Source of the DNA: Xylanimonas allomyrinae
Lineage (GTDB): Bacteria; Actinomycetota; Actinomycetes; Actinomycetales; Cellulomonadaceae
DNA length: 64,000 nt
NCBI RefSeq assembly: GCF_004135345.1
Contig: NZ_CP035495.1
Location: 682,001 to 746,000 of the forward strand
Direction: 5' to 3'
Within the stretch, counting starts at the first letter, position 1; each line of letters begins with the position of its first letter. The position numbers and the translations under genes were made by a program. This document shows positions 52,759 to 63,743 of the stretch, in pieces. The notes beneath the pieces were generated by a model. It was given only the letters and a program-made list of their open reading frames with translations, did not search any database and was not told where the DNA came from.

Positions 52759-55700
52759 GCCGTCACCCCGCTATGCCGAGCTGCACGCGCACTCGAGCTT
52801 CAGCTTCCTCGACGGCGCCTCGCACCCGGAGGAGCTCGTCGCCGAGGCCGCGCGCCTCGGGCTGGGCGCGCTCGCGGTCACCGACCACGACGGCTTGTAC
52901 GGCGTCGTGCGCCACTCGCAGGCGGCGGCAGCCGTCGGGGTCGCGACCGCGTTCGGAGCCGAGCTGCACCTGCCGGTTCCCTCCGGGGCGGGACCGGTGC
53001 TCGACCCGCCCACGGGTGTGCCCGACCCGCGCGCCGATCACCTGCTGGTGCTCGCGCGCGGAGCCGAAGGCTACGGGCGGCTGTCGAGCGCGATCGCCAC
53101 CGCTCACCTCGATGCGGGAGTCAAGGGCAAGGCGACCTACCACCTGGAGCACCTGGGGAGCAGGCGGCCGGCGAGTGGCTGGTGCTCACCGGGTGCCGCA
53201 AGGGCGCCGTGCGGCGCGCGCTCGCCGCCGGTGGCCGCGACGCGGCCCGTCGCGAGCTCGATCGGCTCACGGCGCTGTTCGGCCACGACAACGTCGCCGT
53301 CGAGATCACCGCGACCGGCGACCCCCGCGACTCCGGTCTGCACGATGCGCTCGCAGACCTCGCGCGCGAGGCCCGGCTGCCGCTCGTGGCCACCTCCAAC
53401 GCGCACTACGCGCGCCCCAGCGACGCGACCCTCGCGAACGCGCTCGCGGCGGTGCGGGCGACCACCAGCCTCGAGGCGATGGACGGCTGGCTGCCGGGCG
53501 CACCCACGGCCCACCTGCACTCGGCCGCCGAGATGACCCACCTGCACCACCGCCACCCGCAGGCCGTGCCCACCGCCGCACGGCTCGCGGACGAGTGCGT
53601 GTTCGACCTCGGCCTCGTCGCCCCGGACCTGCCGCCGTACCCGGTCCCCGAGGGTCACGACGAGGCCTCGTGGCTGCGTGAGCTCGTGCGGCGCGGCGCG
53701 GTCGACAGGTACGGGCCGCGCGAGGCCGAGCGGATCCCCGGGGCGTGGGCTCAGCTCGACCACGAGCTCGCCGTCATCGAGAAGCTGCACTTCTCCGGCT
53801 ACTTCCTCGTGGTCTACGACCTGGTCACGTTCTGCCACCGGAACGGGATCCTCGCGCAGGGGCGGGGGAGCGCGGCCAACTCCGCCGTCTGCTTCGCCCT
53901 GGGCATCACCGCGGTCGACGCCGTCAAGCACGGCCTGCTGTTCGAACGGTTCCTGGCGCCCGAGCGTGACGGCCCGCCCGACATCGACGTCGACATCGAG
54001 TCGGTGCGTCGCGAGGAGGTCATCCAGCACGTCTACGAGAGGTTCGGGCGCACGCACGCCGCCCAGGTCGCCAACGTCATCTCCTACCGTCCGCGCTCCG
54101 CGGTGCGCGACGCCGCCCGCGCGCTCGGCTACGACGTCGGGCAGCAGGACGCGTGGTCCAAGTCGATCGAGCGGTGGGGGTCGCTGCGGGACAACCCCAA
54201 GGTCGAGCCCACGGTGGTGACCCGGGCTGCCGCGAAGGACGCCCGGGGCGCCGCCGTCTGGGGCGGCGCGAGTGGTCACCGAGCCTCGGCCACGTCCGTG
54301 ACCCGCTCGCCGACGACGCCGACCGTGACCGCGCTCACCGCCACCCGGACCGCCCACCGGCCCGTCCGGTGGTGCACCCCGGCGGCACGCACCCCGACGA
54401 CGCCGGGACCAGCGCTGCCCGAGCCGGTGCCGCGCGGTCCGGTGCCACGGGGTCCCAAACCACCCGTTCCGACGACCCCCACGACGTCGTCCCCGTCCGC
54501 CGCCCCCCGTCGTCGGCCGACACCGGCGACATTCCCGAGCACGTCATCGACCTCGCCGAACGCTTCCTGCGCCTGCCCCGGCACCTCGGCATCCACTCGG
54601 GTGGCATGGTCATGTGCGACCGGCCCGTGATCGAGGTGTGCCCCGTCGAGTGGGCGCGCATGGAGGGGCGCACCGTGCTCCAGTGGGACAAGGAGGACTG
54701 CGCCGACGCGGGACTCGTCAAGTTCGACCTGCTCGGGCTCGGCATGCTCACCGCGATCCGGTACGCCTTCGAGGGCATCGAGGCGCGGACGGGCGAACGG
54801 CTGCACCTGCACGACCTGCCCGACGAGGACCCCGCGGTCTACGCGCTGCTGTGCGCCGCGGACACGGTCGGGGTGTTCCAGGTCGAGTCGCGCGCGCAGA
54901 TGGCGACGCTGCCGCGCCTGCGGCCGCAGAACTTCTACGACATCGTCGTCGAGGTCGCGCTCATCCGCCCCGGCCCGATCCAGGGCGGCTCGGTCCACCC
55001 GTTCATCGAGCGCCGCAACGGCCGGCAGGCGGTCACCTACCCGCACCCGCTGCTGGAGAACTCGCTCAAGCGCACGCTCGGGGTCCCGCTGTTCCAGGAA
55101 CAGCTCATGCAGATGGCGATCGACGTCGCCGGGTTCACGCCCGCCGAGTCCGACCGGCTGCGGCGGGCCATGGGGTCCAAACGGTCGGTCGAGCGGATGG
55201 AGGCGCTGCGCGAGCGGCTGATGCAAGGGATGACGGCGAACGGGGTCCCTCCTGACGTGCAGGAGCAGATCTACGACAAGCTCAAGGCGTTCGCCGACTT
55301 CGGCTTCCCCGAGTCGCACGCCTACTCGTTCGCCTACCTCGTGTACGCGTCGAGCTGGCTGAAGGTGCACCACCCGGCCGCGTTCTACGCGGGCCTGCTG
55401 GCCGCACAGCCGATGGGCTTCTACTCGCCTCAGACCCTGGCCGCCGACGCCCGCCGCCACGGCGTGACGGTGCTGCGACCCGACCTCAACGCGTCGGCGG
55501 CGCTCGCGGGCGTCGAGCGGCTGGCGAACCCTCCGGGCGGGGACGGTCCAGCACCCGGGGACGCCCAGGGGCCCGCGCACGTGACCACACCGCTGCCGCG
55601 TTCCCACCCGTCCTACGGGCCGGAGGCCGACCTGGGCCTCGCCGTCCGCCAGGGGCTCGTGCAGGTGCGTGGCCTCGGCAAGGACACGGCCGAGGCGATC

Positions 55701-56339
55701 GTCGCCGAGCGCGAGGCGCACGGCCCGTTCCGTGACCTGCGCGACCTGGTGCGCCGCGTGGACCTGGCGACGGCGCAGCTCGAGGCGCTCGCCACGGCCG
55801 GGGCCACCGACTGCCTGGGCGTGAGCCGCAGGGAGGCGCTGTGGGCGGCGGGCGCTCTCGGCCAGGAGGGGCCGGACACGCTGGAGGGCGTCTCGGTGGG
55901 CGTGGCCGCGCCCACGCTGCCGGGCATGACCGAGGTGGAGACGGCGGTCGCGGACGCGTGGGCGACGGGGATCACGCCGGGCCTCTCGCCCGTCGAGCTG
56001 GTACGCGACACCCTGCGGAGCGCGGGGGTGGTCACGGTGGCCGAGGCGGTCGGGGGCGAGCACGGGCGTCGCTTCGCCGTCGGCGGTGTGGTCACGCACC
56101 GGCAGCGGCCGGGCACCGCGGGCGGGGTGACGTTCCTGTCGATCGAGGACGAGACGGGCCTGCTCAACGTCGTGTGCTCGCCCGGGCTGTGGCAGCGGTT
56201 CCGCACCGTGGCGCGGGACGCCCCGGCCATGGTGGTGCGCGGCCGGTTGGAGAAGGCCGACCGTGCCACGAACTTCGTGGCCGAGCACCTGGCGCCGCTG
56301 CGTCTGCCGGTGTCCACGCGCTCGCGGGACTTCCGTTGA
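52751..56339 (+). CDS. dnaE2: Error-prone DNA polymerase III alpha subunit DnaE2, frameshifted twice
   Basis: The PHP domain opens with ELHAHSSFSFLDGASHPEEL. The frame first breaks at 53153-53156 (CTGGGGAGC): coding resumes as EQAAGEWLVLTGCRKGAVRR. The polymerase core has GRGSAANS and PDIDVDIE with the catalytic Asp residues. A second slip lies between about 54195 and 54290. After a low-complexity stretch, coding continues DIPEHVIDLAERFLRLPRHL, then GIHSGGMVMCDRP, VKFDLLGLGML and an OB-domain C-terminus. One added base at each site gives 1196 residues. It replicates past lesions with ImuA and ImuB after SOS induction. An insert of about 110 residues before DIPEHV is absent from mycobacterial DnaE2 as I recall it. 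Confidence 0.88.
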
Positions 56340-56358
56340 GGGGCGGCGCCAGGTGATC

Positions 56359-57180
56359 TCACCACGCCTGCGCGTACACGTCCGCGAACAGCTCCTCGGG
56401 ATCGGCCTCGACCCCGCGCGCGGCGAACCACGCACACATGTTCACGCAGTCGCGGTGCAGGTACTCGACGGCGAAGGGGCTCGCCGCGAGGTCCACGACC
56501 TGTGGCACGTCGATGACCACGAGGCGCTCGCCGTCGGCGAGCACGTTGTAGGGCGAGAGGTCGCCGTGCGCCCACCCGAGCCGCGCGAACACGCCCATCG
56601 CGTCGCGAATCTGCTCGAGGTAGCCGGCGACGACGTCACGCGGGGGCCGCACCTGGGCGAGCCGTGGTGCGGCGACCCAGGCGCCGTCGTCGCCGGGGGA
56701 GCCGACGAACTGGAGCAGGATCTCGGTGCCGTCGAGCTGCACGGGGTAGGGCACGGGTGCGCCCGCCTCCCACAGCGCGCACAGCGCGGCGAACTCGGCG
56801 TGCGCCCAGTGCCCGGCCCGCACGGAGCGTCCGTAGGCGGACTTGCGGTCCTCGGCGGCGCGCTGGTCGCGTGTGCGGCGCAGCTTGCGGCCTTCGGTGT
56901 AGGAGTCGTCGCGGTCGAAGTCGCGGCGCTCCTGGCTGCGGTAGCGCTTGGCGGCGAGCAGGCTCCACCGCGCCGGGTCGTCAGGGACGGCGCGTTCGAC
57001 GAGGTGGACGTCGGCCTCCTTGCCGGTCTTGAGGATGCCGAGCTCGGTGTCGAGGGCGGCGGCGTCGGTGACGACCCAGGAGGGGTACGGCTGGGGGCCG
57101 CGCTGTCCTTTGGCGACGGTGGCCCACGTGGACCAGCGCGTTCCGGGTGCGGGCAGGTCGGGGGTGTCCGGGACGGACAT
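56359..57180 (-). CDS. RIO1-family serine protein kinase
   Basis: The product is 273 residues. The RIO core shows LGILKTGKEADVHLVER (glycine-rich loop), AAKRYRS (Lys), a charged RDDSYTEGRKLRRTRDQRAA segment, GWAHGDLSPYNVL (catalytic HxD) and VVIDVPQVVD (metal-binding Asp). RIO kinases are ancient ATPases or kinases best known in ribosome maturation; bacterial roles are unclear. It follows the end of dnaE2 tail-to-tail. A possible 14-codon leader ORF precedes it. Confidence 0.9.
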   Translation of the reverse strand: MSVPDTPDLPAPGTRWSTWATVAKGQRGPQPYPSWVVTDAAALDTELGILKTGKEADVHLVERAVPDDPARWSLLAAKRYRSQERRDFDRDDSYTEGRKLRRTRDQRAAEDRKSAYGRSVRAGHWAHAEFAALCALWEAGAPVPYPVQLDGTEILLQFVGSPGDDGAWVAAPRLAQVRPPRDVVAGYLEQIRDAMGVFARLGWAHGDLSPYNVLADGERLVVIDVPQVVDLAASPFAVEYLHRDCVNMCAWFAARGVEADPEELFADVYAQAW

Positions 57181-57249
57181 GGGTGGGATCTCCTCGGGAG
57201 GGAAGGTGCGGGGCTGCGGTGCCCGGCCTCCCGGAGGCGCGTCGGTCGG

Positions 57250-57294
57250 TCAGCGACGAGGCTGCAGGAGGCGGGCAGGGGCGACGACGGTCAT
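57250..57294 (-). CDS. Possible 14-residue leader peptide upstream of the RIO kinase
   Basis: An ATG at 57294 follows a strong ribosome-binding site (AAGGGAGG) and codes MTVVAPARLLQPRR before a TGA at 57250. The kinase ATG lies 70 bases further on, with a small GC hairpin (about 57225-57238) between. The strong site and short length suggest an uORF or attenuator, but chance cannot be excluded. Confidence 0.4.
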   Translation of the reverse strand: MTVVAPARLLQPRR

Positions 57295-57461
57295 GGCTGC
57301 CTCCCTTCACGGATCGGATGGGGCATGAGCGGGGTGCTCGGTTGCCGTTGTGGTGCCGATGCTGGCATGCGCGTCGTGCTGGGGTCGAGCGATTTCTCGG
57401 CGTCTCCCGCGAGCGAGCCGCCCGTAGCCGCCCGTCGTCAGGCGTTCGTCCCGGCCGGGTG

Positions 57462-58300
57462 TCAGACCCCGAGGACGGCTCCCGCGGTCGTCGTCGCCCA
57501 TGACGCCGCGGCGTCCCACCAGGCGAGCGTGTCGACGCCGAGCAGGTCCAGTGCCGCCCAGGCCACCCGACGACGGCGTACGCGCTCACCGGCGACATGA
57601 CGAGCCACTCGCGCCACGACCCGGCGTCGCCCAGCAGCGGGACCGAGAGGTTCCCGCCGGCGCGCCAGACGTCGTCGAACGGCAGCACGCGATGGCGGCG
57701 CACCCAGCGCGGAGAGCGGACCCGCAGCGGCCACAGCAGGGGGACGCCGTGGGTCGTGAGCAGGTCACCCACCAGGTGGACGAGGGAGCCGAGGCCGACG
57801 CAGAACGGCAGCCAGTACCACTCCTCGGGCGCGTACGCCGCGACCAGCGCGGCGAGCGAGAGCGACGCCAGCCACGGCCACACGCGGCCCTCGCCCGTGA
57901 GGTTGAGCGCACGCAGTGCGAACGCGATGAGCAGCACGGCCATGATGCCGGGGCCGACGAGCACCTGCCCGAACGTCGTCGTGCTGACGGTCACCTGGCC
58001 CGCGACCCACGCGATCGCGGTGAAGGCGGCGACACCGAGCAGCGAGTGCGTGGCGCCACGGTGCCCGCCCGAGACGGCGGCGACCACGCGGGTCACGGCC
58101 TGCGAGACGGGAGGCAGCGACCGTGCGATCGTGCCCGACTGGTGGTCGGCGTCGGGCAGCAGCGCGGCGCCCGCGCACACGAGCGCGCCCGTGACGACGC
58201 CGACGTCGGACACCGGGTACCAGCCGAGTGCCAGCGGCGTGGTCGCCGTGACCGCGACCCAGGCCGCGGCCCCCGACGCCGCGTGGTGCCCACCCATCAT
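57462..58300 (-). CDS. Metal-dependent membrane hydrolase (DUF457/YdjM family), frameshifted as sequenced
   Basis: From the ATG at 58300 the family pattern is clear: GGHHAASGAAAW, GALVCAGAALLPDADHQSGT, SGGHRGATHSLLG and HLVGDLLTTHGVPLLWP supply His/Asp ligands among about eight helices. The frame breaks at about 57565-57575 (GTCGTCGGGTGG), after YAVVG, and resumes VAWAALDLLGVDTLAWWDAA to the stop at 57462. One added base gives 279 residues. Relatives are linked to membrane-lipid or envelope metabolism in E. coli (YdjM, LexA-regulated), but this member's role is unknown. Confidence 0.83.
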
Positions 58301-58408
58301 CGTGCCCGTCCCCCTTTGCGCGACGGCGCCGGGTGTGCCCGGTGCGCCTGGTCCGGGGCGAACGTACACGTTCCCCCCGACAGCGGTGCCGCACGGTACT
58401 GTCGCGCC

Positions 58409-58806
58409 ATGACTGCAATGGGGCAGCCTGATCCGGACCTTCCGGTCGACCACGTCCGCGGTACTGCGGTGCGGGGGCCGCGCTGCTGGTGCGGTTCGCG
58501 CTCGAGCTGGCGTTGCTGGCGGGAGTCGCGTGGTGCGCGTGGGCGGCCGCGCGCGGGTACTGGTGGCGGTGGCCGGCCCTGGGTCTCGCGCCGGTCGCGG
58601 TGGGTGTCGCGTGGGGTGCGTGGCTGTCGCCGCGCGCGCCGCACAGGCCCGCAGAGCCAGCGCGCGTGGTGATCGAGGTGCTGCTCTTCGGCGGGGTCGG
58701 CGGGTGGTTGTGGTGGCACGGACATCCGTGGCTGGGTGTGGCGCTCGCCGGCACGTGGGCGCTGGACCGCGCCGTGATCGAGAGGTCGTCCTCGCGCCCT
58801 GTCTGA
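58409..58806 (+). CDS. YrdB-family (DUF2568) membrane protein, frameshifted as sequenced
   Basis: The ATG at 58409 starts MTAMGQPDPDLPVDHVRG. At 58473-58477 (GGGGG) one missing base changes the frame, after which the coding part is RFALELALLAGVAWCAWAAA, then VEVLLFGGVGGWLW with four short helices, the DUF2568 pattern. The repaired length is 132 residues. It is divergent from the DUF457 gene. The function is unknown. Confidence 0.72.
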
Positions 58807-58844
58807 CGGCGTCCGGACGCCCCGCGCGGTGCCGCGTCCGCCGT

Positions 58845-60212
58845 CTACGGCACGGGATGGTTCGCGACGACGTGCCGGTCGGGGTCGACGCTCGCGCGCA
58901 CGGCCTGCAGCAGCGCCCATGCCTGCGGGTCGTACCCGGTGCGCGGGTCGATCGGGTTCTCCGCGAAGCCGAGGTAGTGCCGTCCGGTGGTCCACGGCCC
59001 GAGTGCCGTCACGACGCTCTCGGTCTGGCCGTGGGCGCGCCGGACGTCGTCGGGGGTCGGCGCGACGGCGACCGCGAACGCCAGGAACGCCCCGGGCAGC
59101 GCGGGCAGGGCGCCGCCGTCCTCGGCCGGGCGGGCCAGCGCGCCGCCGAGCTGGCGCAGCTCGACCATGAGCAGCCCGGGTGCGCGGTCGGCGGCCCCGA
59201 GCAGGGCGTCGACGGCGTCGTCGGGCAGGGCGCCGAGGGTGGCCGATGCGGACACCGAGGGCGTGGGCCCTTCGGGGTCCATGTGCAGGCGGGCGACGGC
59301 CGCGGCGGGCACGCGCGCGAACGTGTCGACCTCGGGTCCCAGGGCGCGCAGCGGCGCGAGGAGCTGCGCCGCACGCTCGTCGGTGTCGAGCACCGCGCCG
59401 TCGAGCACGACGACGTGGCGGCCCCGCAGCAGGTCGGGCACGTCAGGCAGCGGTGGCACCCGCAGGACGCGCAGGGCGGTGGTGACCTCGTCGGGTGCGC
59501 CGGGTGCCCAGCGCGCCCACGCGCGGATGACGTCGCGGGCGTGTGCGACGTCCCAGAGCATGAGCCCGGCGTGGACGTCGGGCAGCGGGAAGAGACGGAC
59601 CTCGAGGGCGGTGGCGATGCCGAAGCTGCCGCCGCCGCCGCGCAACGCCCAGAACAGGTCGCGGTTCTCGGTGGCGCTCGCCCGCACGAGCTCGCCCGAG
59701 GCGGTCACGACCTCGACGGCGGTGAGGCTGCCGGCGGTCAGGCCGAGTTTGCGCCCGTACAGGAACGTGCCGCCGCCCAGGGCGAGCCCGGCGAACCCGA
59801 CGTCGGGCGCCGACCCGTGCAGCACGGCCAGCCCGTGGGCCGCAGCGGCGTCGACGACGTCGATCGCGAGCGAGCCGCCGAGCACGCGCGCGATGCGCGT
59901 GGCCGGGTCGACGGTGACGCCGCGCAACCGGTGCAGGCGCACCAGCACGACGTCGCCGAGCCCGCGTGCGGCGAGCGGGGCGGCGTTGTGGCCGGTGCTC
60001 TGCGGGGCGACCCGCAGCCCCGCGACGCGCGCGGCGCGCACGACGGCGGCGACCTCTCCGGCGTCGGCGGGTTCGGCGACGGCCGCGGGGCGCTGGTCGA
60101 CGGCGACGTTCCACGGGACGCGGGCGTCGTCGTAGCCCGGGTCGCCCGGCAGGTGGACTGTGCAGGCCGCGGTGAGCGCCTCGCGGCCTTCGCGGGTCGT
60201 GACGATGGTCAT
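58845..60212 (-). CDS. FAD-linked oxidase, berberine-bridge (BBE) family
   Basis: The product is 455 residues. The N-terminal PCMH-type FAD domain has the covalent-flavin region VAPQSTGHNAAPLAARG (His), then GLALGGGTFLYGRKLGLTAG and DLFWALRGGGGSFGIATALE. The BBE C-terminal segment lies near YLGFAENPIDPRTGYDPQAW. Such enzymes oxidise sugars, oligosaccharides or alkaloids using oxygen. There is no signal peptide. The 49-residue gene at 60342 on the same strand precedes it by 129 bases. Confidence 0.9.
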   Translation of the reverse strand: MTIVTTREGREALTAACTVHLPGDPGYDDARVPWNVAVDQRPAAVAEPADAGEVAAVVRAARVAGLRVAPQSTGHNAAPLAARGLGDVVLVRLHRLRGVTVDPATRIARVLGGSLAIDVVDAAAAHGLAVLHGSAPDVGFAGLALGGGTFLYGRKLGLTAGSLTAVEVVTASGELVRASATENRDLFWALRGGGGSFGIATALEVRLFPLPDVHAGLMLWDVAHARDVIRAWARWAPGAPDEVTTALRVLRVPPLPDVPDLLRGRHVVVLDGAVLDTDERAAQLLAPLRALGPEVDTFARVPAAAVARLHMDPEGPTPSVSASATLGALPDDAVDALLGAADRAPGLLMVELRQLGGALARPAEDGGALPALPGAFLAFAVAVAPTPDDVRRAHGQTESVVTALGPWTTGRHYLGFAENPIDPRTGYDPQAWALLQAVRASVDPDRHVVANHPVP

Positions 60213-60341
60213 GGGATGGGTCCTCTCTGCGCCGGCAGCCGGTCGTGCGCCGGGAGGCGCATGGGAGTACGAGAGGGACCGGGGGTGGCTCCCGATACAT
60301 CGAGGCCACGGTTCAGCGGGTGAAGTCCGCGGGGCGTCCGC

Positions 60342-60491
60342 TCAGGCGGGGCAGGCGCGGCGCCCGTCGGCGTCGTCGGAAACCTCGGCCCGGAGGGCGG
60401 CCAGGTCGCGGCGCAGCTGGTACCAGGTGAGCACGGGCTCGACGAACGAGAGCCAGCGGGGGAGCGTCAGTTCGGGGGTCGAGAGACTCAT
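60342..60491 (-). CDS. Small protein of unknown function upstream of the oxidase
   Basis: The product is 49 residues from the ATG at 60491, preceded by TTGAGG at a normal distance. The peptide LTLPRWLSFVEPVLTWYQLR, then RDLAALRAEVSDDADG, is amphipathic, and the AT content around its ribosome-binding site is above local average. It has no family I know. It may be co-transcribed with the oxidase. Confidence 0.5.
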   Translation of the reverse strand: MSLSTPELTLPRWLSFVEPVLTWYQLRRDLAALRAEVSDDADGRRACPA

Positions 60492-60675
60492 CGGAACCTC
60501 AATTCCTCGGAGCGTTACCGAGCAGAACCTGGAGGGTGGCTCCGGTAATCCGGAGTGACGTTCCGGTTCGCTGTGAGCGAACAGCGCGCGCACGCCCGGC
60601 GGTGACCCACGACACTCACCGCTCCGTGCGCCAGCCGTCGCGGGACGGCCGTGCGGTGCGGGACGATAAGGTCCC

Positions 60676-63538
60676 GTGCAAACGATTCCCGCCTCACGCG
60701 TGACCCTCGTCGTCGAGCCGGAGGCTCACGAGGGCGTCCGGCGCGTCGCCGCGACGGTGGCCCGAGACTTCGCCACGGTCACCGGCGTCACGCCCGCCGT
60801 GTCGGCAACCCTGCCCGACGACGGCACGACCGCCGTCGTGATCGCGACGCTGGGGCGCTCGCCGCTGACCGACGCCTACGCCGCGCGCGGCGAGTTCGAC
60901 CCGGCCGCCATCGCCGGCAAGGACGAGGTCTTCCAGATCACCGGCGTCGACGGCCCCGCCCTGCTCGTCGTCGGCGCCGACAAGCGCGCGACGATCTACG
61001 GGGCGTTCGCGCTCTCGGAACACCTCGGGGTCTCGCCCCTGCACTACTGGGGCGACGCCACCCCGCAGCGACGCCCCGACGCGACGCTCGGCCCCGAGGT
61101 CGAGCAGGTGAGCCGCCAGCCCTCCGTCCGCTACCGCGGCTTCTTCATCAACGACGAGTGGCCGTGCTTCGGCACCTGGACCCACCGCACGTTCGGCGGG
61201 TTCACGGCCGAGCTGTACGACCACGTCTTCGAGCTGCTGCTGCGCCTGCGCGGCAACTACCTGTGGCCGGCCATGTGGACGAGCTCGTTCGCCGTCGACG
61301 GCCCCGGCCAGGCGGCCGAGGAGCTCGCCGACCTGTACGGCATCGTCGTCGGTGCCTCGCACCACGAACCCTGCCTGCGCGCGAGCGAAGAATGGGAGCA
61401 CGACGCGGGGGAGGGCACCGCCTACGGATCGGCGTGGGACTTCACCACCAACGCCGAGGGCCTCACGCGCTACTGGGCCGACGGCCTGCGGCGCAGCGGC
61501 GGCCACGGGCGCATGATCACCATCGGCATGCGCGGCGAGCGCGACTCGGCGATCCTCGGCGACGACTCCCCGATCCAGGCCAACGTCGACCTGCTCACCC
61601 AGGTCATCACCACCCAGCGCGCGCTGTGCGCGGCCCACGCTCCCGGCGAACCGCAGATGCTCGCCCTCTACAAGGAGGTCGAGGACTACTTCTACGGCAG
61701 CGCCGACGTCGCGGGCCTCGCGGACTGGGACGGCCTCGACGACGTCATCCTCATGCTGTGCGACGACAACTTCGGGTTCGTGCGCTCGCTGCCCACCCCC
61801 GAGCTCGCGGGCCGCCGGTTCGGCCTGTACTACCACTTCGACTACCACGGCCAGCCCGTGTCCTACGAGTGGATGCCGTCCACGCCGTTCGAGAAGACGT
61901 GGGAACAGCTCAGCAAGGCGTACGAGTTCGGCATCCGCGACACGTGGGTCGTCAACGTCGGCGACCTGAAGTTCAACGAGGTCTCCCTCGCCCACTTCAT
62001 GGCACTCGCCTACGACATGGACACCTACGGCGCGCACCACCTGGACAGCGTCACCCGGTGGGCCGACACGTGGACCGCGGCGACCTTCCCCACGGCCGAC
62101 GCGCCGACCCGCGAACGCATCACCGCCGTGCTGCGCAGCTACGTGCGCCTCAACGGCCTGCGCCGCCCCGAGGCGATCGACGCCACCGTCTACCACCCCG
62201 CCCACCACGGCGAGGCCGACCGCCTCCTCGCCGAGACGGCCCGGATCCAGGACCTCAGCGACCAGGCCCTGGCCGCGCTGCCCGAGGCCGCCCGCGAGGC
62301 CTACCGCTCGATGATCGACCTGCCCGCCAGTGCGAGCCTCAACCTGCTGCGCATGCACCTGTTCGCCGCGAAGAACCACCACTTCGCCGCCCAGGGCAAG
62401 AAGATCGCCAACGACTACGCCGCACACGTCACCGACTGCATCGAGAACGACCGTCGGCTCACCGGCGAGATCGCGGCGCTCGCGGGCGGCAAGTGGCACG
62501 GCATGGAGCTCGCCGAGCACGTCGGGTTCACGCAGTGGAACGACAGCGGGAACCGCTACCCGCTGCGCATGCAGGTCGAGCCCGTGCGCGGCCCGCGCAT
62601 GGTCGTCTCCCGTCCCGACGGCGCGGCGACCTGGCACCAGCAGTACGGCCGCACGCCGTCCGTCGTCGTCGACGACTTCCTCGACGCCGGCGTCGACGAG
62701 GTCACCATCGAGATCGCCAACGACGGCACGGGCGCGCTCGACTTCACCGTCGAGGCGCCCGACCGGCCGGACTGGCTGACCGTCACGCCCACGTCGGGCA
62801 CCGTCACCGGGCAGGGCGAGATCACGCTGCGCTGCGACCGCCCCCGGCTCGGGCCGGGCGTCCACACGGCACGCCTGCTCGTCTCCGACGGCGCGACGAC
62901 CGTCGCGCTCGACGTCGCGGCCGCCTACCCCGAAGGCGCAGACCTGCCGCCGACGACGTTCCTGGCCCGGCGCGGCGTCGTCGCGATCGACGCCCACCAC
63001 GCGGCGTCGGCGACGGCCACGCCGGACGCCCGGTTCGTCGCGCTCACCGACCACGGGCGCAGCGGGACGGGCGTGACGGTACGGCCCGTCACCGCGAGCT
63101 TCACCGAGGCGGACCTGCGGCCGAGCGTCACCTACCGCTTCGTCCCTCCGGCCGCGGGGGAGTGCACGGTCGAGTTGTGGACGACGCCGGTCAATCCCGT
63201 GCGGGCACACACACCGCTGCGCCTGACCCTGGAGACCGGCGGGCACCGCAGCGTGGTCACCACCGTGCCCGCCGGCTACACCGCGTTCCACACCGACCCG
63301 GTGTGGGAGACCGGCGTCCTCGACAACATCCGCGTCACGACGACGACGATCCCGACCACGGAGGACGTCACCGAGCTCACGCTCGCGCCGCTCGAACCGG
63401 GGCTGATCCTCGAACGGATCCTTGTCTACCCGTGGGGCGCCGCCCGCCGCGTCGTACCTCGGGCCGCGGGAGAGCTGGCGCAGCGGCGGGCTGGACGCCG
63501 CGACACGCGGCTGGGGCGGCGCCGCGACGGACGCGTAG
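60676..63538 (+). CDS. GH115 xylan alpha-1,2-glucuronidase, frame slip near the C-terminus
   Basis: From the GTG at 60676: an N-terminal carbohydrate-esterase-like domain (to about 150, ITGVDGPALLVVGADKRATI), then the GH115 barrel with YRGFFINDEWPCFGTW, LRGNYLWPAMWTSSF, TIGMRGERDSAI and WVVNVGDLKFNEVSLAHFM. A helical bundle and two C-terminal beta domains follow. Near 63434-63437 (TGGGGCG) the frame slips: removing one G gives APPAASYLGPRESWRSGGLD and a TAG at 63538, the usual family ending (953 residues); otherwise it runs to 63651. There is no signal peptide, so it should act on imported aldouronic acids together with the GH10 enzyme. Confidence 0.92.
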
Positions 63539-63600
63539 GATCGGTGCAGGCTTCCGGCGGGCGATACCCGCCGGCGGGATCCGATGAGACAGCGGATCGA

Positions 63601-63631
63601 GACGCCCCGCCGCTCCACACGGCGGGGCGTC
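63601..63631 (+). terminator. Terminator after the GH115 gene
   Basis: The perfect 12-base arms GACGCCCCGCCG (63601-63612) and CGGCGGGGCGTC (63620-63631) flank a 7-base loop and are followed by TTG. A smaller hairpin (63554-63574) precedes it. Confidence 0.75.
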
Positions 63632-63743
63632 TTGCTGTCGCGGGCCGCTGACGGGGCGCACCGGCGAGGGGCCGACGGCGCCGCAGTCGTCGCCGCGCTG
63701 TCGCGCAGCACGCCCCTCGCGGTGACCGTGACCCGCTGCGCGG

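Noticed and set aside
54195-54530. Intein or group insertion in dnaE2
   Set aside because: The extra stretch is only about 110 residues, lacks the splicing-block residues expected at intein ends (Cys/Ser start, His-Asn end) and is low complexity.
60694-63711. A 1005-codon open frame on the minus strand
   Set aside because: It is the antisense shadow of GH115. The plus strand carries full family motifs and biased third positions; the minus frame gives a low-complexity Val/Gly/Arg/Asp product.
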